A DNA stretch of 64,000 nt from Staphylococcus pettenkoferi (GTDB taxonomy: Bacteria > Bacillota > Bacilli > Staphylococcales > Staphylococcaceae), in assembly GCF_026659735.1 (NCBI RefSeq), contig NZ_JANSKK010000005.1, positions 1 through 64,000 of the forward strand. The letters are read 5' to 3'. The position numbers and the translations under genes are program-made. Under the pieces are notes generated by a model that was given only the letters and a program-made list of their open reading frames with translations, was not told where the DNA came from and did no database searches. Shown here piece by piece: positions 59,664 through 64,000 of this stretch. The first letter of the stretch is position 1; every line of letters begins with the position of its first letter.

Positions 59664-59985
59664 AGATAAAGGGAAAGCTATTTCAGTAAAATATTTAATA
59701 CTGTGAATGCTGAACAGATAGTCGAAGTAGATATTTAGGCTTAATATCGGAAAGGCTTGTATGACTACAGTGGCAAGGAATGAGAGAATAATATTAACAC
59801 CTCCGTCAGTCTGACTTCAGACAAACGTCAGACTTACCTCTTATAACTAATCGCCCTATTTCAAGGCGCAGTGAGCTAGATAACGCATTAGAGATTCGTA
59901 GCGACATATTAACTGTTGTAATTATCGGAATATTCGATTAGAATTAACCTTAATCTAGTCAACGAAACTTAAATCAAATATTGAA
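59664..59985. other. Region upstream of the metX riboswitch
   Basis: No gene. It holds an 8-bp inverted repeat AGTCTGAC/GTCAGACT at about 59808-59834, possibly an operator, and the metX promoter: TTGTAA 59916-59921, 17 bp, TAGAAT 59939-59944. Confidence 0.55.
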
Positions 59986-60125
59986 CTTATTGAGAGAAGT
60001 GGAGGGATTTGGCCCTGTGAAACTTCAGCAACCGGCTTTATCAGTACGGTGCTACAACCAACGATGCAACTCGAGTAATAAGGTAATGTGAGTCTCTTAC
60101 TTTTAGTCGAGTAGGAGACTTTTTC
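59986..60125 (+). ncRNA. SAM-I (S-box) riboswitch upstream of metX
   Basis: Classical S-box order: P1 CTTATT/AATAAG (59986-59991/60077-60082), GAGAGAAGTGGAGGGA, TGGCCCTGTGAAACTTCAG, CAACC and GGTGCTACAACC. Terminator AGTCTC...GAGACT at 60091-60120 with five T follows. High S-adenosylmethionine would stop transcription before metX. Confidence 0.95.
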
Positions 60126-60186
60126 TATACAAAGCGGAGTAGGGGAGGGTTAGCGATAAGTTCACTAACAAGGAGGTAAACAGCTA

Positions 60187-61149
60187 ATGCAATATATTGT
60201 AGACACACTCGAATTAGGCAACTTTTATACGGAATCTGGGGAATTAATTGAGAATTTGAAACTACGTTACGAGCATGTAGGGTATCAAGGCCAACCACTC
60301 GTACTCGTCTGTCATGCATTAACGGGAAATCATCTCACATATGGCACGGATGAAGAACCAGGGTGGTGGCGTGAAATTATCGATGGGGGTTATTTGCCCA
60401 TTCATGATTATCAGTTTCTCACGTTTAACGTAATCGGTAGTCCGTTTGGTTCGAGTTCACCGTGCAACGATCCGAACTTTCCTCAACAGCTGACGTTACG
60501 CGATATTGTCCGAGCGATTGAACGTGGAGTGAAAGCATTAGGCTTTAAGCGTATCGCTATTCTCATCGGTGGTTCTCTAGGTGGTATGCAAGTTCAGGAA
60601 CTGCTTTATAATCGTCAATTTCACGTTGAGAAAGCTGTCATTCTCGCAGCGACGGATCAGACTTCATCTTATAGTCGTGCATTTAACGATATTGCACGAC
60701 AAGCGATTCACTTAGGTGGAAAGGAAGGCTTGAGTATTGCACGCCAACTCGGTTTCTTAACTTATCGGTCTTCAAAGAGTTACGAAGCGCGTTTTACACC
60801 TGAACAAGTAGTGTCTTACCAGCATCATCAAGGTGATAAGTTTAAAGAAAGCTTTGATGTGGATTGTTATAAGACGTTACTAGACGTGCTCGATAGCCAC
60901 AATCTCGACCGTGGACGTACCGACGTGGCGGAAGCCTTAGCTCAGTTAGATACGAAAGTACTCACCCTCGGCTTTACCGATGATATGCTCTATCCAGATG
61001 ACCAAGTTCGAGCGATGGGGTCACGCTTCCAATATCATCGTCACTTCTTCGTGCCCGATAACGTAGGTCATGATGGTTTTTTACTCAATTTCAACGATTG
61101 GGCACCAAATTTATATCATTTTTTGAAAAAGTCTAAAGTTCGACGCTAA
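60187..61149 (+). CDS. metX: Homoserine O-acetyltransferase-type enzyme
   Basis: 320-residue alpha/beta hydrolase-fold acyltransferase. Nucleophile Ser lies in GGSLGGMQVQE, the His in NVGHDGFL and Asp in GFTDDMLYPDDQ; oxyanion region VCHALTGNHLTYG. It makes O-acetylhomoserine for MetI, at the start of methionine synthesis. ATG 60187 has AAGGAGG. Its SAM riboswitch and the metICFE T-box place one pathway under two RNA controls. Somewhat shorter than Gram-negative MetX. Acetyl versus succinyl preference is not proven here. Confidence 0.92.
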   Translation: MQYIVDTLELGNFYTESGELIENLKLRYEHVGYQGQPLVLVCHALTGNHLTYGTDEEPGWWREIIDGGYLPIHDYQFLTFNVIGSPFGSSSPCNDPNFPQQLTLRDIVRAIERGVKALGFKRIAILIGGSLGGMQVQELLYNRQFHVEKAVILAATDQTSSYSRAFNDIARQAIHLGGKEGLSIARQLGFLTYRSSKSYEARFTPEQVVSYQHHQGDKFKESFDVDCYKTLLDVLDSHNLDRGRTDVAEALAQLDTKVLTLGFTDDMLYPDDQVRAMGSRFQYHRHFFVPDNVGHDGFLLNFNDWAPNLYHFLKKSKVRR

Positions 61150-61287
61150 GACACGTAACACCTAGGAAGAATGGGTATGCATGAAATAGAAGAGACACGT
61201 TCATGCCTTAATTGACAATAATTGTATAAACCTTTCAAAGAGGTTAAAATAGGCATTATAGTCAAATTGAGTATAGGAGTGGCAAAT

Positions 61288-62223
61288 TTGTTTTCTAAAG
61301 TGAATCCTAAAGCGACGATACTTGGTGTTATCACCTTTATAATTGTGGCTTTAGTTACATATTTTGTGTCTTTAATAGGATATGTGTTGTGTTTCTTCGC
61401 GACCATTCCTGGTATCGTCTTGTGGCACAAATCGAAAGAAAGTTTCGGAATAGCTGCCTTAATTACAGTTATTCTTACGACGCTCTTTACCAACTTAGCC
61501 ACGTTAAGCGCTATTGTTGTGGTCTTGCTCACAAGTTTCGTCATTGGGCAATTATTAAAAGAGCGTGCAACTAAAGAACGCATCTTCTATGTTACGACGA
61601 CATACTTAAGTTTATTTAGTTTAATTGCACTACTCATCTTACAAGCGACCCATCGTTTGCCGACTGGAAGTACTTTAGTGCAACCGATGAAATCAGTCTT
61701 AAATTATCTACAACCGTCTGATTTACAACAATATGGTAACAATGTCATAGAAAGTTACAATCAATTAGTAGATAATTTAACAAATAAAGCGTTGATGGAA
61801 TTTCCAAGTTATATCATCGTCACTATCTTTGTTATCGTCTTATTTAATTTATTAATCACTTTCCCAATCTTACGTAAGTTTAAAGTGGCAACGCCTATCT
61901 TTAGACCGTTATATGCTTGGCAAATGCCACGGTTTATCTTAATTGTTTATATCATTACGATTGTCTGTCTTCTGTTCACTTCAAATAGTGAACCATCTAT
62001 GTTCCAAAGTATCGTATTGAACTTTCAAGTTGTGTTATCATTATGTATGTATATTCAGGGATTAAGTGTAATTCATTTCTTTGGTAAAGCGAAAAGTATG
62101 CCTTTAGCCGTGACCATACTACTCATGGTTATCGGAACGCTCATATCTGCAATGGCGCCAATTGTAGTCTTAATAGGTATGGCAGATATGATGTTGAACT
62201 TAAAAGCGCGCATTAAAAAATGA
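61288..62223 (+). CDS. YybS-like DUF2232 membrane protein, 311 aa
   Basis: Integral membrane protein with about eight hydrophobic segments, the DUF2232 neighbour of gdpP in staphylococci and bacilli. I choose TTG 61288, after GGAGTGG, giving FSKVNPKATILGVITFIIVA as in S. aureus; the longer frame from 61222 lacks a ribosome site. Function unknown; conserved operon with gdpP (14 bp apart) suggests a link with c-di-AMP or envelope work. Confidence 0.88.
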   Translation: MFSKVNPKATILGVITFIIVALVTYFVSLIGYVLCFFATIPGIVLWHKSKESFGIAALITVILTTLFTNLATLSAIVVVLLTSFVIGQLLKERATKERIFYVTTTYLSLFSLIALLILQATHRLPTGSTLVQPMKSVLNYLQPSDLQQYGNNVIESYNQLVDNLTNKALMEFPSYIIVTIFVIVLFNLLITFPILRKFKVATPIFRPLYAWQMPRFILIVYIITIVCLLFTSNSEPSMFQSIVLNFQVVLSLCMYIQGLSVIHFFGKAKSMPLAVTILLMVIGTLISAMAPIVVLIGMADMMLNLKARIKK

Positions 62224-62237
62224 TTTGAGGTGGAACA

Positions 62238-64000
62238 ATGAACCGGCAATCCACTAAGCAAGCGTTAATCTTGCCGTTTGTCTTAATGTTGCTGACGGGT
62301 ATTGCTATCGTCATCGCGTGGTTTGTGATCAATCAAATCTTCGCGACTGTAGCGGCTATCATACTCGTCGTTATGGCAATCGTCTCGATTATTCTAATAC
62401 GTAAAGCTTTAAATAAGATGGATCATTATGTCGATGACTTAAGTGGACATATTTCAGCTAGCAGCAATACTGCGATTAAAGAGCTGCCCATCGGCATGAT
62501 TATCCTAGATGACAATGAGAATATTGAATGGATGAACAAATTTATGTCTGAACGCGCTGAACGCAACGTGATTTCAGATCCTGTTAATGAGGTTTATCCA
62601 AACATTTTAAAACAGCTGGAAAAGACGCAAGAAATAGAAATTGAAGACAATGGCTATCACTATCGTGTACGTTATGCTGAAGCGGAAGGTGTGTTGTACT
62701 TCTTCGATATTACAGAAGAAGTGAAGACGAATGAACTCTACGAAGAGTCAAAGCCGATTATTGCGACACTCTTCCTCGACAATTACGACGAAATTACACA
62801 AAATATGAACGATACGCAACGTTCAGAAATCAACTCGATGGTGACACGCGTCATCAGTCGTTGGGCTTCGGAATATAATATCTATTTCAAACGTTACAGC
62901 TCAGACCAGTTTGTGGCTTACTTGAACCAGCGTATCTTAAATGAAGTTGAGGACAGTAACTTTGATATCTTGAGTCAATTACGTGAGAAGAGTGTAGGTT
63001 ACCGTGCCCAGCTCACACTGAGTATCGGCGTAGGGGAAGGCTCAGAGAACCTCATCGATCTTGGTGAGCTCTCACAATCTGGATTAGACTTAGCACTCGG
63101 TCGTGGTGGTGACCAAGTTGCCATCAAACATATTAATGGTAATGTCCGCTTCTACGGTGGTAAGACTGACCCGATGGAGAAACGTACGCGTGTACGTGCT
63201 CGCGTCATTTCACACGCATTAAAAGATATCTTGATGGAAGGCGACAAAGTCATCGTCATGGGACATAAGCGCCCAGACTTGGATGCTATCGGTGCTGCCA
63301 TCGGTGTGACACGCTTTGCGATGATGAATAACTTAGACGCCTATGTGGTACTCAACGATTCAGATATCGATCCGACATTGCGACGTGTGATGAATGCGGT
63401 CGATGAGAAACCAGAGTTGAAAGAACGTTTCATTACATCTGACGAAGCATGGGACATTATGACTTCTAAGACAACCCTTGTTGTTGTCGATACGCATAAA
63501 CCAGAGATGGTCTTAGATGAGAACATCTTAAATAAATCTAATCGTAAAGTCGTTATCGACCATCATCGTCGTGGCGAAAGCTTTATATCTAGTCCGTTGT
63601 TGGTCTACATGGAACCATACGCCAGCTCTACCGCAGAGCTCGTGACAGAGTTGCTAGAATATCAACCAACGGAACAACGCTTAACACGACTTGAGTCTAC
63701 CGTGATGTTTGCAGGTATCATCGTGGATACACGTAACTTTACATTACGCACAGGTTCAAGAACTTTCGACGCAGCAAGTTATCTCCGTGCACATAGTGCG
63801 GATACCATCTTGACGCAACACTTCTTGAAAGATGATATTGATACGTACATCAACCGAACTGAATTAATTCGTACGGTTGAACTTCAAGATCATGGCGTGG
63901 CGATTGCGCATGGTCCAGACGACAAGATCTATCATCCCGTTACTGTTGCACAAGCAGCAGATGAGTTGTTAAGTTTAGATGGTGTAGAAGCCTCATATGT
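62238..64000 (+). CDS. gdpP: Cyclic-di-AMP phosphodiesterase GdpP (5' part, cut by window end)
   Basis: Partial: 587 codons present of an expected approximately 655. Two N-terminal membrane helices (about residues 10-55), a degenerate PAS domain (GMIILDDNENIEWMNKF), a degenerate GGDEF-like domain (RYSSDQFVAYL), and the DHH phosphodiesterase domain with VMGHKRPDLDAIGAA, VVVDTHKP and KVVIDHHRRGE. It degrades c-di-AMP. The reading frame is open to the last base; the DHHA1 end lies beyond. AGGTGG precedes ATG 62238. Confidence 0.96.
   Translation, partial: MNRQSTKQALILPFVLMLLTGIAIVIAWFVINQIFATVAAIILVVMAIVSIILIRKALNKMDHYVDDLSGHISASSNTAIKELPIGMIILDDNENIEWMNKFMSERAERNVISDPVNEVYPNILKQLEKTQEIEIEDNGYHYRVRYAEAEGVLYFFDITEEVKTNELYEESKPIIATLFLDNYDEITQNMNDTQRSEINSMVTRVISRWASEYNIYFKRYSSDQFVAYLNQRILNEVEDSNFDILSQLREKSVGYRAQLTLSIGVGEGSENLIDLGELSQSGLDLALGRGGDQVAIKHINGNVRFYGGKTDPMEKRTRVRARVISHALKDILMEGDKVIVMGHKRPDLDAIGAAIGVTRFAMMNNLDAYVVLNDSDIDPTLRRVMNAVDEKPELKERFITSDEAWDIMTSKTTLVVVDTHKPEMVLDENILNKSNRKVVIDHHRRGESFISSPLLVYMEPYASSTAELVTELLEYQPTEQRLTRLESTVMFAGIIVDTRNFTLRTGSRTFDAASYLRAHSADTILTQHFLKDDIDTYINRTELIRTVELQDHGVAIAHGPDDKIYHPVTVAQAADELLSLDGVEASY

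Noticed and set aside
59808..59834. AGTCTGAC/GTCAGACT inverted repeat as a terminator
   Set aside because: No T tract follows, and it lies upstream of the metX promoter; at most an operator.

Overview
The window comes from the chromosomal origin region of a Staphylococcus species. The order rpmH-rnpA-mnmE-mnmG-rsmG-noc (minus strand) and dnaA-dnaN-yaaA-recF-gyrB-gyrA-nnrD-hutH-serS-metX-yybS-gdpP (plus strand) surrounds DnaA-box clusters at about 43.9-46.2 kb. Many proteins closely match remembered S. aureus sequences (DnaA, GyrA/GyrB, Drp35, the fused MetF). I cannot fix the species from sequence alone.

Layout, left to right. 0-9.6 kb: small hypothetical genes, a second FabH-like synthase, rpsF-ssb-rpsR, a secreted GH25 muramidase, ychF-DUF951-mscS, a LytTR/DUF3021 regulator pair and parB. 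9.7-17.4 kb: a methionine T-box leader followed by metI-metC-metF-metE, then a cyclase-family hydrolase. 17.7-19.8 kb: a long CysJ-type flavoprotein without an adjacent cysI. 20.5-22.1 kb: a BraRS/NsaRS-like two-component system without its usual ABC transporter genes. 22.8-24.3 kb: a 14-TM class MFS exporter. 24.6-35.3 kb: a conspicuously AT-rich island with degenerate transposase remains, an intact IS3/IS150-type element and a complete class II lanthipeptide locus. 35.3-38 kb: flavohaemoglobin hmp with two palindromic operators, and drp35. 38-43.9 kb: noc to rpmH. 43.9-46.2 kb: bipartite oriC. 46-64 kb: the conserved dnaA-gyrA block, then a small secreted protein, a LysE-type exporter, nnrD, hutH, T-box-controlled serS, SAM-riboswitch-controlled metX, yybS and the 5' part of gdpP, which runs off the end.

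The most notable system is the lanthipeptide cluster on the minus strand, in transcription order lanF-lanE-lanG-lanH-lanA-lanM-lanT. The 54-residue precursor lies at 31951-32115. Its core ends in TCCS and carries a TVSKEC ring-A motif like nukacin ISK-1, lacticin 481 and mutacin II. LanM would dehydrate and cyclise it, LanT (C39 peptidase-ABC) would cut after the double glycine and export it, and LanFEG plus the NukH-like LanH would protect the producer. No dedicated regulator lies in the cluster. A BraRS-like sensor system, whose S. aureus relative governs resistance to nukacin and nisin, sits about 5 kb beyond its 3' end.

Methionine supply is split between two RNA controls: a Met T-box over metICFE and a SAM-I riboswitch over metX. 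The parB-mscS-DUF951-ychF and rpsF-ssb-rpsR blocks lie on the noc side of oriC as in Bacillus, but are separated from noc by the inserted metabolic and accessory genes.
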